Assembly: GCA_017542915.1 (NCBI GenBank)
Contig: JAFXWI010000035.1
Location: forward strand, 1 to 14,841
From: Paludibacteraceae bacterium
GTDB taxonomy: Bacteria; Bacteroidota; Bacteroidia; Bacteroidales; Paludibacteraceae
DNA: 14,841 nt
Direction: 5' to 3'
Shown here: positions 5,392 through 13,147 of the stretch, piece after piece
How positions within the stretch are numbered: position 1 is the stretch's first letter
Layout: each line of letters opens with the position of its first letter
Notes under the pieces: generated by a model
Database searches by the model: none
Told to the model about the DNA's origin: nothing
Seen by the model: only the letters and a program-made list of their open reading frames with translations
Position numbers and translations under genes: made by a program

Positions 5392-8300
5392 ACCACGATG
5401 CTTACATCGCCCATGGTGGGGTCTTCGGCTTGGACGGTGATGGTGAAAGTGGCGGATTCTTCTATGTATTCTTTGAATTTCGACCATCCGGTCACTTGCT
5501 TGTACAAGGAGGTAGTACCGCAAGGCACATGGAGCCGAACTTTGGTCATGTCTCCTAAGCGGTTGTTGGGCACGGCAGGAATGTCTTCGAGTTTGGTCCA
5601 TTCGACATATAGGTCTTTCAATCCTTCCGAAGCAGAATTGCTGGTATAGAATACTTGTCCGTTATTGCCCTGCCACAGGGAGCCTTGCATATTCGCTATT
5701 TGCTTCACCGAGGAAGGAATAGTCATCTCTGTAACGTGGTGGTTATCCCAGAAAGCATAGCCGCGGATGGTGGTACAGGTAGTCGGAATGACGGTATGCG
5801 GACAACCGAAGATGAGGGTATCGCCTTCCTGCTCGGAGCCGATGCGAATGATCGCATTGCAGCCCGTCCGATGGGTAGGATGACCTTCTTCTATCTCAAT
5901 ATACTCGATATTGGTCATGTACGAAAGCGTGTAGATACCGAGATACGTAACGCCTTTTCCGATAAACACATTTTTGACAGCATTGGGATTGATACCTCCG
6001 GCATTGGGTCCCCAGGTATTTTCGTCACAAAGCAACTCGCCGTTTCCGGTGATCGTCAACAGGCTATCGCAATAATCAAAGGTCCACTCGATATTATCCG
6101 GTCCATACGTGCCGGATTTGACATTGGGAATATCTGCTTCGATGGTATAATCCTTCCAGCCGTTGGCGGCATTGTATAATTCGTCCGTTCCACAGGGCAC
6201 ATGGAGGGTGATACTTGGTTGTGGGTCTCTATTGGTCATAGAAATCCATGTCGGAATGTTCTCTGTCCATGAGACATAGATATCCTCCAAAGCACTACAA
6301 TAGTTTAGTGCTGCATTTCCAATACTTGTAACACTATTAGGAAAGGTGATAGAGGTCAACGCAGGACAACTATAGAACGCTAAATTGCCGATAGTTAGTA
6401 CTGTCTCCGGAATGGTTATGGACGCCAAAGAGGAACAATTTCTAAATGCTGCATTTCCTATACTGGTAACGCTATTCGGAATAGTCACAGATGTTACACT
6501 GGAACACCCGAAGAACACATAATCACCGATATCGGTCACACCTTCTTCGATGACAATAGAAGTAATATTATATGTTCTGAAATAATACCAAGGTACAGTA
6601 TTCGCATCAGCGTACGTGTAATTTTTCATCGCACCTGTTCCGCTGATAGTAAGGACTCCACCGCAGTAGGTCCATGTAACATTGCTTCCTTGCGCTCCGC
6701 AGGTACCGGAAGCGGTGTATTCGGCTTCGACGGTATAGTTGCCCCAACCGGCAGCCTGATAGTCGCTGATGGCGCTACATGCAATGTGCAGTGTGACGGA
6801 TGATTGCGGATTATTGCTTGCCGGCAGAACAGGGATATTCTCTGTCCACGGCGCATAGATATCCGTCAGGTTAGTAAAACCGGCGAAAGCATTCTCACCG
6901 ATGGTATTGATTCCATCCGCAAACGTGACGGTATGAATGGCATCTTTGTATTCGTACCAAGGAGCACCGCCGGCACTGTAATTCGCCATCGCACCGATAC
7001 CTTTGATTTCCAAATGACCGTCACAGGAGAGCATCCAGGTCTGGTTCGATCCTTGCGCACCGCACATACCTCCCTTGAGGTGGTCGTCCACGATCTGGTA
7101 CCGGTTCCAAGCCGAGGAAGAGCTATAGAGACTCTCGTAGCCGCACGGCACATGGATGGTGATCGTAGCATCGAGGTTCTCATGTTCATACCAAGAGGTC
7201 AATACATCCTGCGGAGGAGTAGTGGTCCATTCCACATAGATATCCTTCAGGTTCTCGCATTCTCTGAATACAGATATTTCAAAATGGGTTACCGTATTGG
7301 AGATACGGATAGATTTCAAATTATGCTGGTACTCAAATGCAAATTGAGCAACTGTTTTTACTCCGTCCGGAATGACCGTAGTCTGGCATCCGTACCATAA
7401 CTTATTGGTGGCTGTTTCAATGATCGCATTGCAGTTATCGCGGCTGTCATACTTTGGATTCGCCGGATCCACCACTATAGAGGTCAGACTGTAACACCGC
7501 AAGAAGGTATCCGAGTTGATAAACGTCAAGCTGGCAGGGATGTAGATGGCTTTTAGACTGGTACATTCATAGAACGGACCATGCCCGGTCACGCTATTAC
7601 CGATAGATGTCATGCCGTTCGGGAAATTGATACGCTCTAATTGATGGCATCTATAGAAGGCCGTTAAGCCTATTGTTTTCAGAGTACTCGGATTCGTAAC
7701 GGTCACAATATCCATTTGATAGAATGCATTGTTACCAATCGAAGTAACGCCTTCTTCGATCACTACATGTTTAATCAGATGCGATATATTTTTCCATGGT
7801 TGGCTACTATTACCAAAGTTCGTCATATCTCCCGTTCCGCTGATACGCAGCGTACTATCACATTCAAGTACCCACGTCAGATTGGTACCGCATGTACCGG
7901 CTGCGATTTCTTCAACATGGGTATAACTTTTCCAACCGGATGGGGCCTGATATATGGATTTTGTGCCGCAAGGAATATGGAGCCTGATAGCGGAACCGGT
8001 TGGTATATCGCTCGGAAACTCAGGAATAGCATCAGGTGTTGTCCAGGATACATAAATATCCTTTAGACTGGTACATTTATAAAGCACTCTATATCCGAGC
8101 ATCGTAACACTATTAGGAATGGTCACTGAGGGCAAAGAAGAACATTCCGCGAATGCGTAACCATCTATAAGGGTCACGCCGTTGGGAATCTTTACAGAGG
8201 TTAGCGCAGAACATCCCACAAAAAGTCCACTCGGGATAGTCGTAATGCTATTCGAAAGTGTTGCTGAGGTTAGAGATGTACAATCTTCAAATACACCCAT

Positions 8301-9851
8301 TCCTAAACCGGTCACGCTATTCGGGATTGTCACGGAAGTTAGAGAAGAGCACCCCATAAATGCTTCAAAGTTAATGGTCGTGACGCTACTGGGAATATTT
8401 ATTGAGGTGAGAGAGGCACAACGAAAGAACGCAAAATCTCCAATGGTTATGACACTACTAGGAATAGTGACGGAAGTAGCAGCACAATAATGGAAAGAAC
8501 TGCTTCCGATATGTGTCACTCCATTGGCTATTGTAATCGACTTAATCGATGCTCTATAGGAATCCCACGGTGTGCTGTTACTATTATAATCCTTCATCGC
8601 TCCTGTTCCTGTAATAGAAAGGGTTCCCGTACACATATTGAGCGACCACTGTACGTTAGCCTCATTGCCTGTTGCCCCGCAGTTACCGCTATAGGTGTTT
8701 TCCTCAAATGTCGCAGTATATGTTTTCGCTGCGGTTACCGTCACCGTACGCGGGTTGGAGGTGTTGCCGTCGTTCCATTGCACGAACTTATAGCAATCCT
8801 TTGGCGTGGCGGTCAAGGTCACCGTCTGACCGTATTGTTTCGTCGCCGTTCCGCTGACCGTTCCCATATTGGTGTTGGCAGATGCACCGGTGATCTTATA
8901 ACTCCGCACGGTACTGCTGAACTGCGCCGCGTAGTCCTGCGCTTTATTGACGGCATAGATGGCAGGACTCCAACCGGAGAAGGTATAACTGTATTGCGCC
9001 GTAGATGCCTTGGTCGGAGTGGAACCGGTATAACTAGGCGTTGTGCCGTATTTTACACTACTGCTCTGCAAGACGGAAGAGCCGTTCAAGAAACGAATCG
9101 TATAGGAACGGACGGTACTGCTGAACTGCGCCGTATAGGTAGCATCGGCTGTCGCAGCCACAATAGTCGGACTCCAACCGCTGAAGGTATAGGTATATTG
9201 CGCCGTAGCCGTTTTGGTAGGCGTAGAACCCGTATAGCTTGGTTTGACACCATGGTTAACCGTCAAGGTCTGCAAAGTCGTACCGTTATTGACGAACTTA
9301 ATCGTATACTGGTTGGCAGCGAAGGTTGCTTGATAAGAGGCATTGGCGGTTACCGTAACCGTACGGCTGGCATTCTTGTTACCATCGCTCCATTGGACGA
9401 AATGGTATCCGGTTTTCGGAGTAGCAGTAAGGGTAACGGAGGTATTGTAATTATACGTGCCACCACCGGTGACCGTACCATAGTTGATATTATTGGACGT
9501 CACAGTCAATGTCACCGAGTTGGGAATAAAATATGCGGTGTAAGTGGTGTTTTTCGTAATCTGTACCGCTCGAGTGGCATTGGTGTTATTGTCGCTCCAT
9601 TTGGAGAACGTGTATCCCGAAGCAGCCTGAGCGGAGATGCTCGTGGGCGTAGATTGCGCAACACTTCTTGAGGTTGTGCCGTTCGTTGAAGTTGTCCAAG
9701 CTCCGTTAGCAATCCGCACCTGACCACCCGCCGCCGGACTTGCTGTAACCGTCAGCGTCACATTCGCCGCCTGCACATAGCTCATCCCCACACCCCCGAT
9801 GAGGAGCGCGAAGAGGAGGAGGATTCTATGTATGCGACGCATCATGTGCAT
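5385..9851 (-). CDS. Large BspA-like LRR and InlB-repeat surface protein (cassette 1, gene A1)
   Basis: 1488 aa. The signal peptide ends near YVQA28. Domains in order: two InlB-like repeats (about 30-110, 112-180), two Listeria-Bacteroides-type repeats (about 182-248, 249-316, each with YTGSTPTK and FSGWSP), one InlB-like repeat (317-385), then five composite modules (about 387-648, 651-922, 927-1043, 1048-1238, 1245-1463). Each module has a cap (GTCG..G.N..W, SGTGAM, PW), LRR_5 repeats (SVTIPNSVTSIGNAAF type), then DIYVSWT and LHIPCGT...GW. Bead 5 has Tyr in place of the first cap Cys. The protein ends with half an InlB-like repeat (FTITVQAEDPTMGDVSIVVN). It is probably a surface adhesin, by family. 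No T9SS sorting domain is present, which is unusual for a Bacteroidota protein of this kind. It is the first gene of the run, behind a likely promoter. An alternative ATG at 9845 aligns better with the A2 start. The TAA stop lies in a 7-bp array. Confidence 0.92.
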   Translation of the reverse strand: MHMMRRIHRILLLFALLIGGVGMSYVQAANVTLTVTASPAAGGQVRIANGAWTTSTNGTTSRSVAQSTPTSISAQAASGYTFSKWSDNNTNATRAVQITKNTTYTAYFIPNSVTLTVTSNNINYGTVTGGGTYNYNTSVTLTATPKTGYHFVQWSDGNKNASRTVTVTANASYQATFAANQYTIKFVNNGTTLQTLTVNHGVKPSYTGSTPTKTATAQYTYTFSGWSPTIVAATADATYTAQFSSTVRSYTIRFLNGSSVLQSSSVKYGTTPSYTGSTPTKASTAQYSYTFSGWSPAIYAVNKAQDYAAQFSSTVRSYKITGASANTNMGTVSGTATKQYGQTVTLTATPKDCYKFVQWNDGNTSNPRTVTVTAAKTYTATFEENTYSGNCGATGNEANVQWSLNMCTGTLSITGTGAMKDYNSNSTPWDSYRASIKSITIANGVTHIGSSSFHYCAATSVTIPSSVITIGDFAFFRCASLTSINIPSSVTTINFEAFMGCSSLTSVTIPNSVTGLGMGVFEDCTSLTSATLSNSITTIPSGLFVGCSALTSVKIPNGVTLIDGYAFAECSSLPSVTIPNSVTMLGYRVLYKCTSLKDIYVSWTTPDAIPEFPSDIPTGSAIRLHIPCGTKSIYQAPSGWKSYTHVEEIAAGTCGTNLTWVLECDSTLRISGTGDMTNFGNSSQPWKNISHLIKHVVIEEGVTSIGNNAFYQMDIVTVTNPSTLKTIGLTAFYRCHQLERINFPNGMTSIGNSVTGHGPFYECTSLKAIYIPASLTFINSDTFLRCYSLTSIVVDPANPKYDSRDNCNAIIETATNKLWYGCQTTVIPDGVKTVAQFAFEYQHNLKSIRISNTVTHFEISVFRECENLKDIYVEWTTTPPQDVLTSWYEHENLDATITIHVPCGYESLYSSSSAWNRYQIVDDHLKGGMCGAQGSNQTWMLSCDGHLEIKGIGAMANYSAGGAPWYEYKDAIHTVTFADGINTIGENAFAGFTNLTDIYAPWTENIPVLPASNNPQSSVTLHIACSAISDYQAAGWGNYTVEAEYTASGTCGAQGSNVTWTYCGGVLTISGTGAMKNYTYADANTVPWYYFRTYNITSIVIEEGVTDIGDYVFFGCSSVTSVTIPNSVTSIGNAAFRNCSSLASITIPETVLTIGNLAFYSCPALTSITFPNSVTSIGNAALNYCSALEDIYVSWTENIPTWISMTNRDPQPSITLHVPCGTDELYNAANGWKDYTIEADIPNVKSGTYGPDNIEWTFDYCDSLLTITGNGELLCDENTWGPNAGGINPNAVKNVFIGKGVTYLGIYTLSYMTNIEYIEIEEGHPTHRTGCNAIIRIGSEQEGDTLIFGCPHTVIPTTCTTIRGYAFWDNHHVTEMTIPSSVKQIANMQGSLWQGNNGQVFYTSNSASEGLKDLYVEWTKLEDIPAVPNNRLGDMTKVRLHVPCGTTSLYKQVTGWSKFKEYIEESATFTITVQAEDPTMGDVSIVVN

Positions 9852-9871
9852 GTGTATATCAAAATGCGCTG

Positions 9872-9879
9872 CAAAAGTA
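9872..9879 (-). promoter_or_regulatory. Likely -7 promoter box for A1 and the surface-protein run
   Basis: TACTTTTG on the minus strand fits the Bacteroidota -7 consensus TAnnTTTG and is followed by C. A TTTG lies 25 bases further upstream, slightly beyond the usual spacing for the -33 box, so this half is weak. Transcription would begin about 15-20 bases before the A1 start codon. Confidence 0.5.
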
Positions 9880-9901
9880 CAACTTTTTTTTGAAACTTCA
9901 T

Positions 9902-9937
9902 TCTCAAATCGTACAATTCGACTCTCAAATCGTACAA
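9902..9937. repeat. Pair of 15-bp direct repeats upstream of the A1 promoter
   Basis: TCTCAAATCGTACAA at 9902-9916 and again at 9923-9937, start to start 21 bp, which is two helical turns. They lie just upstream of the likely promoter, where an activator would bind. A tandem operator is plausible, for example for the neighbouring AraC-type protein, but this is inference. Confidence 0.6.
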
Positions 9938-10089
9938 ATTTTTATTTTGCAGGCTCAAAGTGCGTAAATTTTGACACTTTTGTGTAAAAATTGCCATTCC
10001 GTCTCTTTTCGTCCGGCCTTTTTATTTATTAGTGTTAAGGGGCAAGGATGTCCACGGTGGTAAGTCAATAATAACGGCAATGGTCTAGG

Positions 10090-10132
10090 ATACCATCGAG
10101 ATTGGACCGATATACCATCGAGATTGGACCGA
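10090..10132. repeat. Pair of 21-bp direct repeats with 22-bp period
   Basis: Two perfect 21-bp copies (10090-10110 and 10112-10132), each containing ACCATCGAGATTGGACC, separated by one base. Also two helical turns apart. No relation in sequence to the 15-bp pair at 9902-9937. Function unknown. Confidence 0.7.
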
Positions 10133-10172
10133 CAAAAGTCTGATGCCCGAGAGATGTTGTTGTGTGTCCATA

Positions 10173-10248
10173 TTGTCCATTTGTCCATTTCATCATAATT
10201 AGCTATAAATGAATAGTTTACAAAAGGACAAAATGGACAAATGGACAA
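10173..10248. repeat. 18-bp perfect inverted repeat
   Basis: Arms 10173-10190 (TTGTCCATTTGTCCATTT) and 10231-10248, separated by 40 bases. Each arm lies in a longer run of roughly 8-bp units (TGTCCATT; GGACAAAT, continuing to 10260). It could form a long hairpin or cruciform. No U-tract fits a canonical terminator. Confidence 0.7.
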
Positions 10249-10312
10249 AAGGACAAATGGTCACGCAATTTTTCAGACAAAAAAGATGCAAAAAAATCGC
10301 ACTTAAACAATT

Positions 10313-10338
10313 ATCCCCATCACGCGGGTGACAGGGAT
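10313..10338 (-). terminator. GC-rich hairpin after the AraC gene, possible terminator
   Basis: Arms 10313-10323 and 10328-10338 pair over 11 positions (two G-U pairs on the minus strand) around a 4-base loop, 30 bases after the AraC stop. A run of seven T follows on the minus strand, but about 18 bases after the stem, so this is not a canonical Rho-independent terminator. Confidence 0.35.
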
Positions 10339-10367
10339 GAGAGAGATTTTATGGGAAAAAGGGTGGA

Positions 10368-11450
10368 TTAGAGGGCTTGCTCCGGGGCATTTAGCTTCCT
10401 ATACTGGAGCGGAGTGGTGCCTGTTATCTCTTTGAAGGCACGGTAGAAAGTCTTGTCAGAGCTGAAACCGCTCAGTTCCATCGCATCCGTGATAGCCTCA
10501 TGGTCAGAGCTATAGTTCTCCGACCGAAGAATAAGCTCGGCGTTCTCCACGCGGTAGCGGGTCACTAATTGTGAGAAACTGAGTCCGGTGCGGCGGTTGA
10601 TACATTGACTGACGTAAGTGCGATTGCTATGTATGGCTGTCGCCAAATCTTGGATAGTAAGTTCGGGAGAAACGAACAATTTCTGTTCGCGGAGGACGGT
10701 ACTAATCTGCATCATTAGTTCATCGGTTTCTTCGGGTGTCGGTTCTTGTATCTGCGGTTCCTCGGAAGCGATGGTCTCTCTCGGGATAGTAGTATGTGCG
10801 GCTACGTAGCCCAGTCCATAAAGAAGCACCGACATGAGCACCGCGGGTATCGTGACCATCATATGTGCTGCGAAGAAATCCCGTCCCAGCAGATTGAGAA
10901 GCATGGAGACACCCGCTGTGACACCCAAGAAATGCTGAATCAGATAAAGAGGGTGCAATAGGTAACTGCGGTCGTCCGAATAGGCGTCATCCATCCGTAC
11001 TCGTGCATCCCTCAGAATCTGATACCCGCGCCACCAGACCCAGATGACTTCAATCGCAAAGCACACCCGTGCGAAGATTAGGGAATCCCTCCAGTTGGGT
11101 ATTCGGAGCATCGCTCCGAGCGGGAATAACAAAGCCACCAGCACCGCCGGAAGGAATAGAAGCGGTAACTCTATGTTCTTCTTCGTACGCGTGATAGCGC
11201 GCAGGTACGCGTAATATAAAGGATATACGCAGAGGTTCGCTACGCTGTAACTATACTCTCCCCAGAAACTCCGAAGCCCCGAGAAATAGAGCCAATGGTC
11301 TGTGTAAAGAATGGTGGCGGCGATGTAGAAAAGCAAAATCGTTCCCTTGACAAGAGGTTCATCACTTCCGCGATAGAAACGCACCATGAAGAAAATGCTC
11401 CAGAAGAAGCATAGCATCATGGGCAGCGATATGATGAACTGAAAGAGCAT
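10368..11450 (-). CDS. Membrane-anchored AraC-family transcriptional regulator
   Basis: 360 aa. The first ~218 residues form about seven hydrophobic segments (roughly 3-23, 35-53, 66-84, 95-113, 123-141, 168-188, 196-217). A short linker rich in Pro/Glu (225-245) follows, then an AraC/XylS-type DNA-binding domain: first helix-turn-helix about 264-308 (LTIQDLATAIHSNRTYVSQC) and second about 319-352 (AMELSGFSSDKTFYRAFKEI, then TGTTPLQYR, the family's usual C-terminal signature). This architecture is known in Bacteroidota and implies sensing at the inner membrane; the ligand is unknown. The ATG directly abuts the DoxX gene's TAA, so the two are co-transcribed. It is the nearest regulator to the surface-protein run and is transcribed toward it, so control of A1 is possible but not shown. 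Confidence 0.92.
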   Translation of the reverse strand: MLFQFIISLPMMLCFFWSIFFMVRFYRGSDEPLVKGTILLFYIAATILYTDHWLYFSGLRSFWGEYSYSVANLCVYPLYYAYLRAITRTKKNIELPLLFLPAVLVALLFPLGAMLRIPNWRDSLIFARVCFAIEVIWVWWRGYQILRDARVRMDDAYSDDRSYLLHPLYLIQHFLGVTAGVSMLLNLLGRDFFAAHMMVTIPAVLMSVLLYGLGYVAAHTTIPRETIASEEPQIQEPTPEETDELMMQISTVLREQKLFVSPELTIQDLATAIHSNRTYVSQCINRRTGLSFSQLVTRYRVENAELILRSENYSSDHEAITDAMELSGFSSDKTFYRAFKEITGTTPLQYRKLNAPEQAL

Positions 11451-12566
11451 TTATTTTTGCCTCAAGTTATATTTGTCGATGATGGTTCCGTTTTGTACAA
11501 CGAAGACACCCGGGTTGGCACGGACGATGGTCTTGAGTGTCACAGGATCAATCGTGCAGAAGAGGTGCTCGGTCTGCTCTTCGTCCAGACCCAATTCCTC
11601 CGCAAACGCCCATATATCATCTTCTCCCGAACCGGTGAGGAAATAGCATTTCTCGCCGCGCAGAGTACATTCGGTATAGAGGCGCAGCAGTTTGTCGGTC
11701 TGCTTGCGGTCGGTTTTATGGAGGTCATACATCGTCACAAGCGTCACGGGCTCTTCGGATTCGAGGATGTCATAGGTGATGTCCTCAAAGTCCATGGTGA
11801 GAATCTCGAAGTCATGAATAGGTGCTTCGTAGCCTTTCTTGACGAGCACGGATTTCTGATCCACAAAATGCCATGTGGAGTCACCCTTGGGGTAGTTATC
11901 CAGCGTGAACTCCTGCTCTACGCCGTCTTTGGAGTAGATAAGGGTCGTCTCATAGACATCGGGTTCGGCTCCTTCGGGAATCTCCATCAGTTCGGGGATG
12001 TTATTGCCGATTTTATACGGACGGAAGTCCATGATGGGCAGATGGTGGTACGTATATTCCATCAATCCGATGCCTGCGAAGAAGGTGATGAGGGCAATGC
12101 CCAGTTCGGCTTGCCAAACAAAAGTCTGCGGGATCGCTTTGCGGCAGATAAGCAGAATAATCACAAGCGTCAGTAAGACGATATTTTTCCAGAAGGTCTG
12201 CCAATTGGTAAGCACCAGTGCGTCACCGAAACAACCGCAGTCCGAGACCGGATTCGTGAGTGCAATCCAGAGCGTGAGAGGTGTCATCACGAGATAGAAG
12301 AGCAGTGAGAGCCAACTCGTCCAAGGGGTGCGTACGTTGAAAAACATACATACACCGAGGATCAATTCTGCGGAAATGAGGATGATGGCTGCTACTTCTG
12401 CCAAAGGCAGCAGGTCGGTGAAGAACCCACCGAAAGCCTTGAGGTAATCTTCTATTTTATAGACGGTGCCCAGCGGATCGACTGCTTTGACGAAACCGGA
12501 GAAGAGGAAAGTCAGCGCTAAAATAGTACGAGCGCAACTTCCGATAATATGTTTAGCTTTTTTCAT
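11451..12566 (-). CDS. DoxX/MauE-like membrane protein with C-terminal thioredoxin-like domain
   Basis: 371 aa from the ATG at 12566 (MKKAKHIIGSCARTILALTF). A longer reading from 12614 would need an N-terminus translated from a 7-bp repeat array, so I reject it. About five transmembrane helices (10-28, 52-75, 85-103, 125-142, 152-171) contain the motif SDC110-GC112-FGD. This CGCFG motif is typical of MauE/DoxX-type proteins, which are linked to redox handling of cysteines. A soluble C-terminal region (about 185-371) has a thioredoxin-like pattern (PVTLVTMYDL, then EKCYFLTG, PGVFVVQNGTIIDKYN) without a CxxC active site. DoxX-like proteins next to DUF1599 proteins are common in Bacteroidales. 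It lies 44 bp after the DUF1599 gene and directly abuts the AraC gene. The exact substrate is not deducible. Confidence 0.9.
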   Translation of the reverse strand: MKKAKHIIGSCARTILALTFLFSGFVKAVDPLGTVYKIEDYLKAFGGFFTDLLPLAEVAAIILISAELILGVCMFFNVRTPWTSWLSLLFYLVMTPLTLWIALTNPVSDCGCFGDALVLTNWQTFWKNIVLLTLVIILLICRKAIPQTFVWQAELGIALITFFAGIGLMEYTYHHLPIMDFRPYKIGNNIPELMEIPEGAEPDVYETTLIYSKDGVEQEFTLDNYPKGDSTWHFVDQKSVLVKKGYEAPIHDFEILTMDFEDITYDILESEEPVTLVTMYDLHKTDRKQTDKLLRLYTECTLRGEKCYFLTGSGEDDIWAFAEELGLDEEQTEHLFCTIDPVTLKTIVRANPGVFVVQNGTIIDKYNLRQK

Positions 12567-12574
12567 AATAGTAT

Positions 12575-12595
12575 ATTGTCCATTGTCCATTGTCC
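12575..12595. repeat. 7-bp repeat array upstream of the DoxX gene
   Basis: Three perfect units of ATTGTCC on the plus strand in the 44-bp gap between the DUF1599 stop and the DoxX ATG (12566). Confidence 0.8.
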
Positions 12596-12610
12596 TTGAG
12601 CGCAGCGGTC

Positions 12611-13147
12611 TCACATCTCATAATGTATGAGGTCGAATATGGCGTAATTGATAATGTCGAAATAGTTGCCTTCGACGCCTTCGGAAGCGATCGTTTTGCC
12701 GCCGTTGGAGAGGATAGTCTTGATGCGGATGATTTTCGCAAGGATCATATCGACGATCCCTTCTTTGGACATCTCTCTCCAAGCCTCTCCGTAGTCGTGG
12801 TTCTTACGGAGCATCAGTTCCTTGGCTTCATGAATGACCTCGTCGTATAACTTGGTGGCTTCTTCGGTGCTCATGTCGATGGCATCGGCGTAGCCTTTAC
12901 GGTCTTGGATGATTGCCATGACGCCGTAATTGACGATGGCGCGTAAGTTACTCTCTATCTCATCGCCCACCAGACTCACTCCGGTCTCTTGACGCTGACG
13001 GATGTTGCAGGCTTTGATATAGAGTTGGTCGGTGATCCCGTGCAGACGGAAGATTCGCCAAGAGGGACCGTAGTCGGACATCTTGTCAATGAAGATCTCG
13101 CGGCATTGAGCGTTTACTTGGTCAAACTCTTTTACAGTATCGTGCAT
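12611..13147 (-). CDS. DUF1599 domain protein (two repeats)
   Basis: 178 aa, mostly helical, soluble, without a signal peptide. Two copies of the same unit are visible. The first is about 15-83 ([43 protein letters not shown]). The second is about 110-176 ([44 protein letters not shown]). The paired [K]-x-DYG-x-[SA]-W and (E)-x-x-(D/N)-x-x-N-Y motifs are the family hallmark; Pfam describes DUF1599 as a nucleotide-modification-associated domain, but its activity is not established as far as I know. The start overlaps the 3' end of hisS by 16 nt in another frame, so translation is probably coupled. The length fits the usual Bacteroidales homologue. Its job beside hisS and a DoxX protein is unknown. 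Confidence 0.9.
   Translation of the reverse strand: MHDTVKEFDQVNAQCREIFIDKMSDYGPSWRIFRLHGITDQLYIKACNIRQRQETGVSLVGDEIESNLRAIVNYGVMAIIQDRKGYADAIDMSTEEATKLYDEVIHEAKELMLRKNHDYGEAWREMSKEGIVDMILAKIIRIKTILSNGGKTIASEGVEGNYFDIINYAIFDLIHYEM

Larger units (their letters stand above)
9852..10367. other. 516-bp non-coding region between A1 and the AraC gene
   Basis: No convincing gene on either strand. It contains a likely promoter for A1, two pairs of direct repeats, an 18-bp inverted repeat built from 8-bp units, and a GC-rich hairpin after the AraC gene, each listed separately. The remaining DNA (about 9940-10089) is AT-rich with nothing I can name. Confidence 0.8.

Noticed and set aside
8490..9671. 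Long plus-strand reading frame (393 codons) opposite A1
   Set aside because: Runs antisense through repetitive codons of A1, has an arginine-rich, low-complexity translation and no domain; a mirror of the repeat sequence. The same applies to 4733-5266, 5655-6179, 11457-12176, 13150-13689 and 13822-14505.
9955..10248. 97-codon minus-strand frame in the gap before A1
   Set aside because: It is built from the direct and inverted repeats, has no recognisable feature, and overlaps likely regulatory DNA.
12567..12614. Extended N-terminus of the DoxX-like protein from 12614
   Set aside because: The extra 16 residues would be translated from the 7-bp repeat array and lack hydrophobic or conserved character; the ATG at 12566 begins a normal membrane protein.
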